Assembly (NCBI RefSeq): GCF_003990915.1
Contig: NZ_BHXQ01000005.1
Coordinates: 372,001 to 436,000, forward strand
Reading direction: 5' to 3'
Length of the DNA stretch: 64,000 nt
Source: Chryseotalea sanaruensis
GTDB lineage: Bacteria; Bacteroidota; Bacteroidia; Cytophagales; Cyclobacteriaceae
Shown here: one piece after another, positions 44,436 through 56,200 of the stretch
How positions within the stretch are numbered: position 1 is the first letter of the stretch
Layout of the letters: every line of letters begins with the position of its first letter
The notes under the pieces: model-generated
Told to the model about the DNA's origin: nothing
The model's input: only the letters and a program-made list of their open reading frames with translations
Databases searched by the model: none
Program-made: the position numbers and the translations under genes

Positions 44436-45293
44436 ATGGAAGGCATGTTAAAACCTGGAAGTTTACAGAATAAAACTATTGTAATTACTGGTGGAGGCAC
44501 CGGTCTGGGCCGATCCATTGGCAAATACTGCCTGGAACTTGGCGCCAACCTTGTTATTACCTCTCGTAAAAAAGAAGTCATAGATAAAACCGCAACGGAG
44601 CTCATGCAGGAAACTGGTGGTAAGGTTTTGGCCATTCCTGCCGATGTACGCAAGTATGAAGAAATTGAAAATGTGCTAAAGGAAGCGGAGAAAGAATTCG
44701 GACAGATACATGCAGTATTAAACAACGCAGCGGGTAACTTTATCAGCCCGACAGAACGTTTGTCGCATAGGGCCTTCGATATAATTGTGGATATTGTATT
44801 AAAGGGAACCTACTACACAACATTAGCAGCCGGTAAAAACTGGATTAGTAAAAAGCAAGGTGGTATTTTTTTAAACATTGTTACCACATACGCATGGACT
44901 GGTTCTGGCTATGTAGTACCCTCTGCTTGCAGCAAAGCCGGTGTTTTGGCCCTCACCAGATCATTGGCACAAGAGTGGGCAAAGTATAACATCAGAAGTA
45001 ATGCGATAGCACCCGGACCCTTCCCTACAGAGGGTGCCTGGAGTCGATTGTTACCGGGAGATCTTGTAAAGAAATTTGATCCGGCACAACGCGTTCCACT
45101 CAAACGTGTGGGTGAGCATCAGGAATTAGCAAATCTTGCGGCTTATTTGTTGTCCGATTATTCTGGCTACGTTAATGGAGAGGTAATTACCATTGATGGT
45201 GGGGAGTGGTTGCGAAGCGGAGGTGAATTTAGTCACCTCGAAGATATACCTGAAAGTATGTGGGATATGATTGAGAAAAACAGGGGCAAGTAG
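44436..45293 (+). CDS. SDR oxidoreductase, 2,4-dienoyl-CoA reductase-like
   Basis: The 285-residue Rossmann protein has TGGGTGLG for NADP(H) and NNAAGNF in place of the usual NNAG. The catalytic Tyr-x3-Lys of classical SDRs is replaced by SACSK. That arrangement is typical of mitochondrial-type 2,4-dienoyl-CoA reductases, as is the C-terminal DIPESMWDMIEKNRG-like tail. It would reduce dienoyl-CoA intermediates in oxidation of unsaturated fatty acids. The assignment rests on motifs. A cystathionine-type enzyme gene follows 60 bases downstream. Confidence 0.82.
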   Translation: MEGMLKPGSLQNKTIVITGGGTGLGRSIGKYCLELGANLVITSRKKEVIDKTATELMQETGGKVLAIPADVRKYEEIENVLKEAEKEFGQIHAVLNNAAGNFISPTERLSHRAFDIIVDIVLKGTYYTTLAAGKNWISKKQGGIFLNIVTTYAWTGSGYVVPSACSKAGVLALTRSLAQEWAKYNIRSNAIAPGPFPTEGAWSRLLPGDLVKKFDPAQRVPLKRVGEHQELANLAAYLLSDYSGYVNGEVITIDGGEWLRSGGEFSHLEDIPESMWDMIEKNRGK

Positions 45294-45353
45294 CACTTTA
45301 GCTATATTGCAGAATATTTTAAAGATTTTTTTCAATACTGATAATAATCCAAT

Positions 45354-46499
45354 ATGAAATTCGCTACAAAAGCAGTTCACGCGGGCGTTGCTCCCGACCC
45401 CTCGACAGGCGCGATTATGACGCCTATATTTCAGACCTCTACTTATGTACAAGAGGGCCCTGCCCAGCATAAGGGTTATGCCTATGCGCGTGGTGCTAAC
45501 CCAACCCGTAATAGCTTACAAAAAAGTATTGCTGCCTTGGAAAACGGAAAGTTCGCATTATGTTTTTCGTCAGGTATGGGCGCAACAGATGCAGTAGTAA
45601 AATTATTGAAACCAGGTGATGAAGTAATCACAAGCAACGATTTGTACGGTGGAACGTACCGGATGTTTACAAAAATTTATGAGAAGTTTGGCATCAAATT
45701 TCATTTCATTGATTTAACCAATAGCGCTAATATTCAGCCTTTGGTTAATGCTAATACTAAATTGTTATGGGTAGAAACACCCACCAATCCTTTAATGAAT
45801 ATTGTAGACATTAAAGCTTGTGCTGTCATTGCTAAAAAACATGATATTCTTTTAGCAGTGGACAATACTTTTGCGTCACCTTATTTACAAAGCCCGCTTG
45901 AACTGGGAGCAGACATTGTCATGCACTCGGTTACCAAATACTTGGGCGGACACTCCGATGTAATTATGGGCGCCTTAGTTGTTAATGATGAAAAAATTCA
46001 TCAGGAGTTGGCGTTCATTCATAATTCTTGTGGTGCTGTGCCAGGCCCTCAGGACTCGTTCTTGGTTTTGCGTGGTATAAAAACCCTGCACTTGCGGATG
46101 GAACGTCATTGTATCAATGGAAAAAAAGTGGCTGAGTTTTTAAAAGCCCATCCAAAAGTTGGGCGGGTGTATTGGCCAGGTTTTCCTGATCACCCAAACC
46201 ATGCTATAGCGAAGAGTCAGATGAGAGATTTTGGCGGCATGTTATCATTTACGTTGAAAGATGATAGCATTGAAAAAGCACATACGCTGATGAAGAGTGT
46301 AGAGCTTTTCGCATTAGCAGAATCACTGGGTGGAGTGGAGTCACTTATTAATCATCCGGCTTCTATGACACACGCAAGCATTCCAAAAGAGGAAAGACTA
46401 AAAAGTGGTTTGGTAGATTCGCTTATGCGTCTTAGCATAGGTGTTGAAGATGCTGAAGATTTGATTAGCGATTTGGAACAAGCTTTGAATAAGGTATAA
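45354..46499 (+). CDS. Cystathionine gamma-synthase/beta-lyase family PLP enzyme
   Basis: The 381-residue protein belongs to the Cys/Met metabolism PLP family (normal length about 380-400). It has YARGANPTRNSL, ETPTNPLMNIVD, the AVDNTFASPYLQ phosphate-side motif, and the PLP lysine in SVTKYLGGHSD. The C-terminal AESLGGVESLINHPASMTHA is standard. Whether it is MetB (synthase), MetC or a gamma-lyase cannot be settled by sequence reading alone. A strong terminator follows. Confidence 0.9.
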   Translation: MKFATKAVHAGVAPDPSTGAIMTPIFQTSTYVQEGPAQHKGYAYARGANPTRNSLQKSIAALENGKFALCFSSGMGATDAVVKLLKPGDEVITSNDLYGGTYRMFTKIYEKFGIKFHFIDLTNSANIQPLVNANTKLLWVETPTNPLMNIVDIKACAVIAKKHDILLAVDNTFASPYLQSPLELGADIVMHSVTKYLGGHSDVIMGALVVNDEKIHQELAFIHNSCGAVPGPQDSFLVLRGIKTLHLRMERHCINGKKVAEFLKAHPKVGRVYWPGFPDHPNHAIAKSQMRDFGGMLSFTLKDDSIEKAHTLMKSVELFALAESLGGVESLINHPASMTHASIPKEERLKSGLVDSLMRLSIGVEDAEDLISDLEQALNKV

Positions 46500-46509
46500 T
46501 TGTAACTAT

Positions 46510-46546
46510 AAATTCCTCAGCGTCTTGTAAGGACGCTGAGGAATTT
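46510..46546. terminator. Bidirectional intrinsic terminator
   Basis: The 15-base perfect stem AAATTCCTCAGCGTC / GACGCTGAGGAATTT with a seven-base loop lies between the convergent cystathionine enzyme and the small exported protein gene. Confidence 0.88.
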
Positions 46547-46549
46547 TTG

Positions 46550-46861
46550 TTAACCTTTTCTATCAATAGGATTGTGTTTAGCCCTACGTATCGCATGATT
46601 TGCGCGATGTTGTTGGCGATGTAATTCTCTCCGCTCTCTTACTGTCACCACCCCATCAGCTTTAGCCACGCATTCACTTCTTCTAATGTTACGTTGCTGT
46701 TTATTTAGCAGGGCTGTTTCTCCTTTGGTTAGGTCTCCATTAGCACGACCCTCGGCAATTCTTACCCTTTGGGCTTTCTGTCTGGCATTTACTGGTGTTT
46801 GGGCCTGCACCGCAGCTATTGATATCATTAGCATTACGGCAATTATCATTATCTTTTTCAT
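46550..46861 (-). CDS. Small exported basic protein (103 aa)
   Basis: The ATG at 46861 begins a signal peptide (KKIMIIAVMLMISIAAVQAQ). The mature part is short and very rich in Arg, Lys and Gln. It has an EF-hand-like acidic loop (KADGVVTVRERRELHRQQHR) repeated in weaker form earlier (EGRANGDLTKGETALLNKQQ). This recurring D/N-G-x-x-T-x-x-E pattern is common in small Bacteroidota exported proteins of unknown role. Calcium binding is only suggested. Confidence 0.65.
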   Translation of the reverse strand: MKKIMIIAVMLMISIAAVQAQTPVNARQKAQRVRIAEGRANGDLTKGETALLNKQQRNIRRSECVAKADGVVTVRERRELHRQQHRANHAIRRAKHNPIDRKG

Positions 46862-46972
46862 GACCTTTTTTTGTGCTTTGACTCGCACAAGCCTGAAAGG
46901 TTTAATCAGTATTATAAGATTTAAGTAAATATTTTATTTATCCTTCACCGCTGGTAAGTTTATAAAAAAGAA

Positions 46973-46996
46973 AGCTGTCATTTTTCTATGACAGCT
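46973..46996 (-). terminator. Intrinsic terminator of the CHAT gene
   Basis: The stem AGCTGTCAT / ATGACAGCT with a six-base loop is followed on the minus strand by T-rich sequence, about 100 bases after the CHAT stop codon. Confidence 0.65.
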
Positions 46997-47096
46997 CCGT
47001 TTTGATTATTCTTTATGTTCACCTTCTTTTTTGGGAATCACTGGGCTGATCCAAATTATAGTAACAACAAAGGTATTGCGCTTATTTTCAAATCGA

Positions 47097-50000
47097 TTAT
47101 TCCCCCACCATGATAAACGCTCCCCAGTAAAATGGTTGTTTGAATTTTAGTTTGAGTTGCTGTTGCGCCACACGGAAAGCCTCATGTTGTGTTTTGCCAC
47201 CCAGCATTTCTTTATAAAAGAGTGACATAAGTTCCTGAGTAGCCTCATCATCTACACTCCACAAACTCATTACAATATTTTTGGTTCCCGCCAGGCGAAA
47301 AGCTCTTTGCAGGCCATAAACACCTTCACCGTTTTTTACCTGACCAAGCCCAGTCTCACAGGCCGACAGTACAACAAGATCCGTATCGTCCAGATTTAAA
47401 TTCATGGCTTCATATGCTGTGAGTATGCCATCATCTCCAGATTCATTTAGATTACCCGTTAACAGAAAATTCTCTGCTCCCGCTAAAATCAATCCGGCTT
47501 TAAGCAATGGGTTAGCAACATATTGCGATTGAGTTGCTTCGGTAGCAGGTGCTTCATCTTCTAAAAAATAACCATGTGTAGCAATGTGTAATACACGTGG
47601 ATTGTTCACTTCTTTGATTGTATGTTCAGCTGCCTGCGATTCCATAAATACATGTGGCTTGTCTTGAAACAAGACCGAGATTTCATTGATTTCCTTTTCA
47701 GTACCAGGTAAAACGGATATACCATCTTCCTCACCTCGCATGTAGCGCAGTAGACCGCCTCTGAAGCCACGTGTTATACCACCTCTTGTAATACTTCTGG
47801 TAGCACCTCTTGTTTCTGCAACTTTTTTGTTGCCAGTTTCTTCAAGGTTAAATTTAGGGAAACCAAGTAAAACAGGCGCCTGACCTACACGTTTGTCGGG
47901 CATATTGCTGGCCAACTCACGTGTGTTGTTGAGAAGGTGTACATCATACTCATCCAGTATGTATTTCTGTGTAAAAGGATTTCGAATGCTGTTGAGGTTA
48001 ATTTGATTGTAAACACCTTCTGATGATAAGTATACTTTTTGAATCTTATTCTTTTGTAAATAATCAGCCAATGATTCGAAATAATTTTTATAAGAGTATG
48101 GGTCTTCCTGTTGAAAACGAATGCTATTGCGATAAAAATTCATAAACTTGCTTTCAAGTTCATTTCCATTGTTTAATAAGATAATATCGGGTTGTGTTTT
48201 TGTTTGTGTAGTCACTACCAAAAATGCATAGCGTATTTCATTCGTAAATGCTCCTCCATTTTCAGGATTATAATTTGTAAAGCGAATAACTTCAACAGCA
48301 GCTTCATTTGGTTTGAGTGCCTTCTGCACATCAAGCCAGCTGTATTTCTTACGGATGTACTGCGATGCAAATGCGGATGATTTTCTGGTAAGCTCTTTTT
48401 CGTAGATGTTGGCGACATTCACAAGCGAATCAATTGATTGTGACTCATCACGTTGCCCGTAAAGCTTTGCTATCTGTTCCTTTATTCCCTGCCATTCTTC
48501 AAACTGTGTCATCAGGCTTGGGTCATTCATACTTTTAATGCCTTGCTTAACTTTTTCTGTGGATAGCATGATCACAGCTTTTGTATTAATCTGGTGGTCG
48601 TACACCTCAGCCAGAACGCTTGGAATTTCTTCTTTGCTTTGTACAGCGAAGGCATTGAATTTATCGAATGAAGGACGAATTTTATTATAATAAAATTTTG
48701 CTTTCTCTTCTTCCGTAAGCACAGGGAAAGTAACATCGATTTGGTTATAATAGTTGTTGAAGACTTCTCCGAAAGTCTGTTGTGCTTCTTTATTTTGTTT
48801 TTGTAACCATTGGTATTCGGCAATTTTCTGACTGGTTTCGGCATAGCGTTGATGATTCTTGCCTAAACTTGCTGTGATAATTGATGCAGCTGTTTTAAGT
48901 TGTTTAATACCAACACTACCCTTACCGGCTTTCCAATTAGCCATGCCAAGGTTAAAAAGTGCCCAGGCATAATCGGGATCTTTATCACCTAATTTGGTTT
49001 TAAAAATAGTTGAAGATTGTTCTAATAAAGGAATAGCCTTCTCCACCTGCCCGGCAGACTGATAAACGCGTGCTAATAATGTTTGCGTTCGTGTATAGGT
49101 TAATGATTTGGTTCCACCGTTTGCTTTTTGGATGGCAAGTGTTTTTAACAGATTATTTTCAGCCTCTTTGTACTTACCAGCATCCGTTTGTATAAGCGCC
49201 AGGTTTGAAAGCGTAATAGCGTAATATGGATGAGTAGTGCCAAGGGTTGCGCTATCCATAACTTTTATTTCTGTAAAAATTTTCTCAGCCTTTTCTAATT
49301 GACCAAGGCTTCTGTAAACCAATGCCTGATCATTTAATGCCGACATATACGTTTCTTCTTCCGGCTTCAGTAAATCAAGCGCCTGATCGAAAGTTTCTTC
49401 TGCTTCCGGATACTTGCCCTGCCTTACGTAATGTGTGCCTGTAATGACCAATGCATCTAAATACTCAGGAGAATTAAGTCCAAATTGTTTTTCGATAATT
49501 GGAAACACTTCGCTTAGTGTTTTGCCTGCCTTTGAATATAGCCCTGCATAGGAATATAAATCACCAAGTTTTAATAAAAGTAATGCATAGTTGGCAGAGC
49601 TTTTTTCCTGTTGCTTAATATTCGACTCTAGTAAAGTCTGTGCTTCTTTAAGTTTGTCGACATCACGTAAGACAGAAGCAGTATTAAGAACCGTTTGAAC
49701 ATATACATCACTAGTGATTCCATAGTTCTTCTTGTCGTTTTCAAGTAGTTGGTAAGCCATAGAGGCAGCTTTCTCGTTATTGCCTATTTCAAAATAGAGG
49801 CCTACAAGATTAGACAATACATTTCCGTAATCTTCACTGCTTTGTAATCCAAGACTTTCCCTGATGCTTTTCTCTTTTTCGAATTGAGAAATTGCTTTTT
49901 CGGTTTTACCGAGCATTGAGTTAGCAAAACCAATATAATAGTAACCGTTGGCTACCAGTGTATCGTTTCGTTGCAATGCTAATTCGGCAAGGGCCTTTTC

Positions 50001-50132
50001 CATTTTGGAGCAGGCTTCATAGTTCTCTGAATTAAAATTACTTTCTATATCCAGATAGAGTTTGGGGATATCTTGAGTGTAAGATGTAACTCCAATGAGT
50101 AATAATGCTAACAAGCATGGAAAACATTTCAT
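47097..50132 (-). CDS. TPR-CHAT caspase-like protease
   Basis: The 1,011-residue exported protein has a short signal (MKCFPCLLALLLIGVTSYTQ). A long array of about ten tetratricopeptide repeats follows (about 25-450, for example ALNDQALVYRSLGQLEKAEK). A linker and a C-terminal CHAT domain (about 640-1011) complete it. The caspase-like dyad is present: His in LHIATHGYFL (near 853) and Cys in VLSACETGLG (near 924). CHAT proteins are clan CD peptidases, often processing neighbours. Here the neighbours are T9SS surface proteins. Whether it cleaves them is unknown. Confidence 0.9.
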   Translation of the reverse strand: MKCFPCLLALLLIGVTSYTQDIPKLYLDIESNFNSENYEACSKMEKALAELALQRNDTLVANGYYYIGFANSMLGKTEKAISQFEKEKSIRESLGLQSSEDYGNVLSNLVGLYFEIGNNEKAASMAYQLLENDKKNYGITSDVYVQTVLNTASVLRDVDKLKEAQTLLESNIKQQEKSSANYALLLLKLGDLYSYAGLYSKAGKTLSEVFPIIEKQFGLNSPEYLDALVITGTHYVRQGKYPEAEETFDQALDLLKPEEETYMSALNDQALVYRSLGQLEKAEKIFTEIKVMDSATLGTTHPYYAITLSNLALIQTDAGKYKEAENNLLKTLAIQKANGGTKSLTYTRTQTLLARVYQSAGQVEKAIPLLEQSSTIFKTKLGDKDPDYAWALFNLGMANWKAGKGSVGIKQLKTAASIITASLGKNHQRYAETSQKIAEYQWLQKQNKEAQQTFGEVFNNYYNQIDVTFPVLTEEEKAKFYYNKIRPSFDKFNAFAVQSKEEIPSVLAEVYDHQINTKAVIMLSTEKVKQGIKSMNDPSLMTQFEEWQGIKEQIAKLYGQRDESQSIDSLVNVANIYEKELTRKSSAFASQYIRKKYSWLDVQKALKPNEAAVEVIRFTNYNPENGGAFTNEIRYAFLVVTTQTKTQPDIILLNNGNELESKFMNFYRNSIRFQQEDPYSYKNYFESLADYLQKNKIQKVYLSSEGVYNQINLNSIRNPFTQKYILDEYDVHLLNNTRELASNMPDKRVGQAPVLLGFPKFNLEETGNKKVAETRGATRSITRGGITRGFRGGLLRYMRGEEDGISVLPGTEKEINEISVLFQDKPHVFMESQAAEHTIKEVNNPRVLHIATHGYFLEDEAPATEATQSQYVANPLLKAGLILAGAENFLLTGNLNESGDDGILTAYEAMNLNLDDTDLVVLSACETGLGQVKNGEGVYGLQRAFRLAGTKNIVMSLWSVDDEATQELMSLFYKEMLGGKTQHEAFRVAQQQLKLKFKQPFYWGAFIMVGE

Positions 50133-50167
50133 GATATTGATTTTAATAACCTATAAAGCAAATAAGG

Positions 50168-50207
50168 ATGCTGCATGCTGGTTTTGGTGCAACCTTGCAT
50201 GCAGCAT
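50168..50207 (-). terminator. Hairpin after the giant T9SS gene
   Basis: ATGCTGCATGC pairs perfectly with GCATGCAGCAT around an 18-base loop. The T run is weak, so it could also be a processing site between this gene and the CHAT gene. Confidence 0.5.
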
Positions 50208-50213
50208 TTAAAA

Positions 50214-53200
50214 TTAATTTTGGACTGCGATACGTATAACTTTTACAGTGTTGTCTTTATCTTTTATTTTTAACAAATAAATACCTGTTTGAAGACTGCT
50301 CACATCAAATTGCGTTGTCTGGGTATTTGCAGATTGCTTATTTAATATAGCGCCTGCCATGTCAGTCAATTCAATTTTTCTATTAGTAGATGATTTTTCA
50401 AAGTTGATATAAAGTGCAGTGGACGCAGGGTTTGGATATACTTCCGCTTTATATTCGGTACCTTCCAAGCTGGTAATAATAAGCTGTCGCACACTAATTT
50501 TCCCTTCAGCTACAGTAGCTTCAACCTCTACAACTTCATCTAAAACATTTGTTCCAATAGGAATATCTACAAATGATGTTTCATCCATAGGGAAACCGGG
50601 GTATTGTATATTAATTCTATAAATGCCGGTTGGTAAACCGGATATGTCGAATTCTCCTTCATCATTTGTAAATACATAAGCAACAAGAACGAAAATCTCC
50701 TTGCCTCTGCCTGTTCCCTGCGATCTGCGCGCTGTAACACCAGCACCTTTTATTCTTGAGGTTTTTTCTGTTCGTTCACCGGTTCCGTCATCTTCCTGAA
50801 CAATACCTTTAATAATACCGTCTTCTACCAAAGGTTCAGTAGGCTCGAGTTGTGAAAGTATATCAAGCTCCGATATTGAATTCTCTATAAATAAGGTGTC
50901 GGCTTCTTCCCAGAAAATGGTGCTGCTATAGTAGGTTGGTAGCGCACGTTCCTGCCCTACCACAAGGGTGTCTGCAAAACCTACAATCTGGTAATCGTCT
51001 AACACAACATTATCAAAGAGGTATGTACCATCCCCGTTTACACCAATAGTACTAATGGTGTCATAACCATTGCTGGCGGTAACCCTGAGCAAACGCAGTG
51101 TGCCTGCAGTCGCGGGTACGCTGGCAGACATCAGCAAGCTTCCGGATAAATCGGCTGTAGCTAAAACATTTACCGGCACTGTTTTAAGCGTTAGTCCTGT
51201 TACTATACTATTCGTTAACTCTACCGTATAAGCACCCATATTATTTCTGCCAATGCTTTCGATGAATAGTGTATCACGTAGAGCATCAGTAATATTTACT
51301 TCATTAAGTTTCCACTGATAATTATTGACTGTGCCACCGATGGTAGTCTCTAAGATATAATCATCGCCAGCAGCCACTAAAATTGAATCAGGGAAAGCTA
51401 TTATATCTTTTTGATCCGCATAATTAATACCCGGTACATCCACGTTATATTCAAGGGAACCAAAATCCAGGTTGTTGCGCGAAACATCAGCCACAGTAAT
51501 ATCAGTAAGAATGCTGAGATCAGGTATAGCTTGCAGGTTATTACCAGCCAGATTGATAGTTAATAAATCATCAAGGATAAGTGCATCAGCAGGGATAGAT
51601 CCCGTAAGGTTATTTTCAGGAAGATTGATGGCCGTAATCTTATCGTTTGTAACGGTTATGCCAAACCATGTACTTACATCGCCACTTAACCAGTTTGTAC
51701 GATTAGTCCAATTTGGTCCGCCTGTGGCTTGATAAAAAGCTTGGAGTGCTAATGAGTCAGCCGACAAAACACCGCCCTGAATATCATATGTTAAGAAAGC
51801 AAAGTCTTCATCATTGCTGTTGGATGAAATTGTAAATACACCAGGGCCTGGTTCAACATCAACATCGGTGTTTCCCTCTCCGTAAAAGATAACGCTGGCT
51901 AATTCATTCTGACTATTCAGTTTGGAAATTAAACCAAAAGAATTTGGCATTGCTGCACCCCAAATGAATGTACCGGTTGAGGATAGTTTGGTAATGAAAG
52001 AAGAGGTCTTGCCGTAAAACTCGTATTTAGCCGCAGAAGGATCCAAATCAATTGTTCCTTCAAAACCACCTGATATTAACAAATTCCCATCTTCTAAAAC
52101 ACTTAATGATACTGGATAAGCTTCATTAGAAGATTCAAAAGCAAAAGCATTAATAAATGCACCGTTTAAGTCGTAGATAGCCACGTATCCATTGTCACTA
52201 TCATTAGTTGCAGGTAAGGTTCCACTACCCGATGTGCCTGTAAAATTTGGTGTGCCCGAGTAGCTTCCTGGTATATACAGTCTGTTGTTTGTTTCATCAA
52301 TAGTTAAACTTCTAAAATCAGATCCGTAAAGATTAGTATTGGTTACAGCCCAAATTGATGTGCCATTGGCATCATACTTACTGATGATCATTTCTGATGA
52401 CCCGCCCGAATCGTTTGCCTCATAAGTAAGATAAATATTATTGGTGTCATCAGTGGCAAGCGACATTGGATACTGATAGAGATCTGGATCCCCTATTGGA
52501 ATTGACCAGATGTAGTTTCCATCATTATCGTATTTGGCAAGAAAAGTTATCACGCCTATTCCACTATTAGTAATAAGGGCTGTGCCTACGCCAGGATCTG
52601 CGTCAATATCACCGCCTCCAAAGCTTCCTGTAATAATTACATTTCCTGCTTCATCAACTTGTACTACATCTATTCGAGGGTAGTTGCCTGTGTTGCTTAA
52701 TAATTGTTTGGCCCAGAGAAAATTTCCGGTAGGAGAGTATTTAGCGAAATAAGGGTCTCCGTTCAAACCGTTACTGGTAAGTGTGGTAACACCAATGGTA
52801 GGGTCAACATCGAAAGTGCCTGACACCATACCGGCAATAATAACATTGTTACTGGGATCAGCTGCCGTTGATTCATGATCAACTCTATTTCCATTATCAT
52901 TAGCAAATGGATAAATCCATGCTAAAGCACCTGTAGATGTATACTTACCAATAAAATTATCATCATTTGAAACTGAAGAAGAAGTTAAAATTTCAACGCC
53001 TGCACCGGGATCAAAATCAATGCTGCCAATAAAGTATCCTGAAATAAGCATGTTGTCGGCATTGTCCAGATTGTAATCTTCTAATGAAGCAAAGCTTTCT
53101 GCATTTTGAGAGGCTACTTGGTAAGCAGCAATCAACTCCATATCTGTATCGCTAACAGGATTGAGGGGCTCGTTAATAAGTATCAATTGATCAGCAGCCT

Positions 53201-56200
53201 GGTTTACGATTATTTGACGGTAACCACTTGGCCATTTAACAACTACACTATCAATTACCGTAGCGCTACCTGTGCCAAAGTGTGAGAGCAAGCTATTTTG
53301 GTTAGCAAAGCCATTAGTAGTAATTACCTGGTGGTGTCTCCAAAATCCATCAGCTTTAACGGCAATGCGTGCCCCAATTCCATTGCGGTTAGTTGTTGAA
53401 CCTGTTAACTTTATTTTTAACCAATGATTAGCATTACCTGTATTGCGGTATAACCCATTGGTAGTTCCGGGATTGAAGGTTGCAGAAACGGCATCAAGAA
53501 AACCATTGTTATCATAATCACCCAATGCAATACCAGCAAAAGTATTACTGTTTTTAAAAGTCTGGTTTAATTCACGCGTGAAAGTTCCATCACCATTATT
53601 AAAATAGACTGTCCATCCGTTAGGTGCTAAGGTATTTTGATCAGTAATGAGATCTATATGACCATCATTATTTAAATCGCCAAAGGCGGAGCCTCTTCCT
53701 CCTCTTACCAATTCACCAAGTCGTATCGATGCAGGTTCCTCAGTAAAGTATCCATAACCATCATTAATAAAAAAAGCATTTTCTCCAACACCAGTCGATA
53801 GCATAACATAGATATCATAATCACCATCATTATCAATATCAGCTACAGAAGCACCTCTGGTTAAACCTGACAGAGTAGGAAAAGTAAAGCCATCATAAAA
53901 TTGATTTGAATTATTGCCATAAAACAGACGTAGTGAGTTTACATTAGAGTTTGGCGAGGGGATGAGGTAATCAAGCCTTATATCAGCATCGGCATAGAAG
54001 GCGATGTTGTTCCACTGGCCATTATCGTTAATATCATTTTCGATTCGTGTAAACACATCGTTACCATCATTTCTAAAAAACACTTCATTAAACTGTGTGC
54101 TTGAAATACTGATATCAAGATCGCCATCAATGTCAAAATCTCCCCATGTACCTGCTACACCATCGATAGGTAAATTAATTTTTGTGAATGTACCATTACC
54201 ATTATTTTTATAAATCTGTACTTGATTATCGGTAAGGGCAGTAGCAAAGCCAAAATCAGGCACAAACAAATCGAGGTTACCATCATTATTATAATCGCCC
54301 CAAGTACCACTCCGGCCATCGGCAAAGTCAATAGCATTTGTTCTTGTAAAAGTTCCGTTCCCATTATTTCGGTATAAGCCACCTGATAGTGAGTCGTTAA
54401 CCCCCAATGTATAAATATCTTCAAAACCATCGTTGTCAAAATCCCCCCAAACACCACTGTACATACTTGCGTTGTTACCATCAGTAGTAAGGTCGCCACC
54501 ATTTTGCCAGGTGAAAACACTCTCTGCTACTACTGTAACTTGAGCAGGACTTGTAGTAAGTGTAAGCGATGGAACCAGACTGTTGGTTATGGTAAGCCCC
54601 CACGTTCCGGCATTGGTGGCTTGAACAGAAACTATTGAAATAGTGCTTGCTATTTCTGTAGGTTGAATAACATTGTTTAGTCGCCAGGTATAAGTGTTGG
54701 CGCTGCCGCCAATACTAAAGGCTATGTTAAGTGCATTGCCAGGCACTAGCGAAATATTTTGTGGCGTCCCTATTTGATTTTGTGGAGCATAATTAACTGG
54801 GTCACTGAACTTAAGAATGTTAGGTTCGAGAGCATCGAATTGCAAATTATTATTTCTGACTTCAAGGTAGTTCAATGATGTGGTTCCGGAAAAGTCGGGT
54901 AAAGTGCTAAGCTGGTTGTTACTCACAACCAGTGTATTCAAATTTGCCTTGGCAGCTAACGATACAGGTATAGATTCGATTTCATTAAAATCGAGAAAAA
55001 TATCAGTTAGTAGTGGTATGTCACTTATTGTTGTTGGGATGTTGCCAGTGATACCGCAGTAGGATAAATATAGAATAGTGATGTTTGGAAGACTTAATAC
55101 CTCTGGAGGAAAAGCGCCAAACGTAAAGTAGTTACCGCTAAGCCACAGCGTACCCAGATTGGTTAAATTAGATATGCCAGCAGGGAGTGTTCCTGTTAAT
55201 TCATTGTGACTCAGGTTTAAAAAATTCAGGTTAGTAAGATTTGTTAATGACGCAGGAAAACCACCGGTTAATCTATTTCTGATGATATTATTTTGACGAC
55301 CATTAATAAAATTACCACCAAGATCTAACCTTGTTAAAGAGGATAGGTTACCCAATTCAGTGGGTATGCTTCCAGTTAATTGACAGTTTTGTAATTCAAG
55401 GATAGTCAGGGTTGAAATATTTCCAATTTCTATTGGAATATTTGTAATCAATGGATTGTTATTTAAAATTATAACCGATAAACCAGGTATTGTTGCAAGA
55501 GATGTTGGAATAGGACCAGATAAAAGATTGTTTAATAATCTTAATTCCAACAGACTAGAAATATTTCCCAATGTTGTTGGAATACTCCCTGTAAGTTGGT
55601 TGGTGCCAAGATCTAGGGTTCGCAGATTAGGCAAGACGCCTAACTCTGAAGGAATTGATCCGGTGAAACTATTATTGGCCAGGTTGAGTACCTGCAACGA
55701 TGCTAGCCTACTCAAGTCAGGCGGGATTGTTCCTGACAATTGATTGTTGTTAAGTATAAGTGTATCAATTGCTGAAAGGTTACTGAACGAAAGAGGTAAA
55801 GATCCTTGTAAGAGATTATTTGCAAGTGAAATACTACTTACTCTGTTGCCATTTAAATTAATACCATACCAGGTATCCAATGTTCCACTAAGCCAGTTAG
55901 TATTATTTGTCCAGACAGCACCATTGGTTGCATTATAAAATGAAACCAATGTTAAGGAATCCGTTAGTCGTGTTTCAACAATATCTATGGTAGATAAATT
56001 TCCAACAAGTGGATTTGCTGTAAGGTAATTAACCGCGCCCGCACTTTCGGTATACGCAAAAACAGAGTAATGATAGTTGACATCTGCCGCAAGGTTATTG
56101 TCTGTAAAGGAAGTAACTGCACCCACCGATACAACCATACCATCACCAATGTTATTTCCAACGTTATACGTAAAACCATCTTTTGGAATAGAGGTAGAGG

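Noticed and set aside
47000-47110. Short open stretch after the CHAT stop reading NNRFENKRNTFVVTII
   Set aside because: No start codon in the frame and it overlaps the end of the CHAT gene. Not supportable as a gene.
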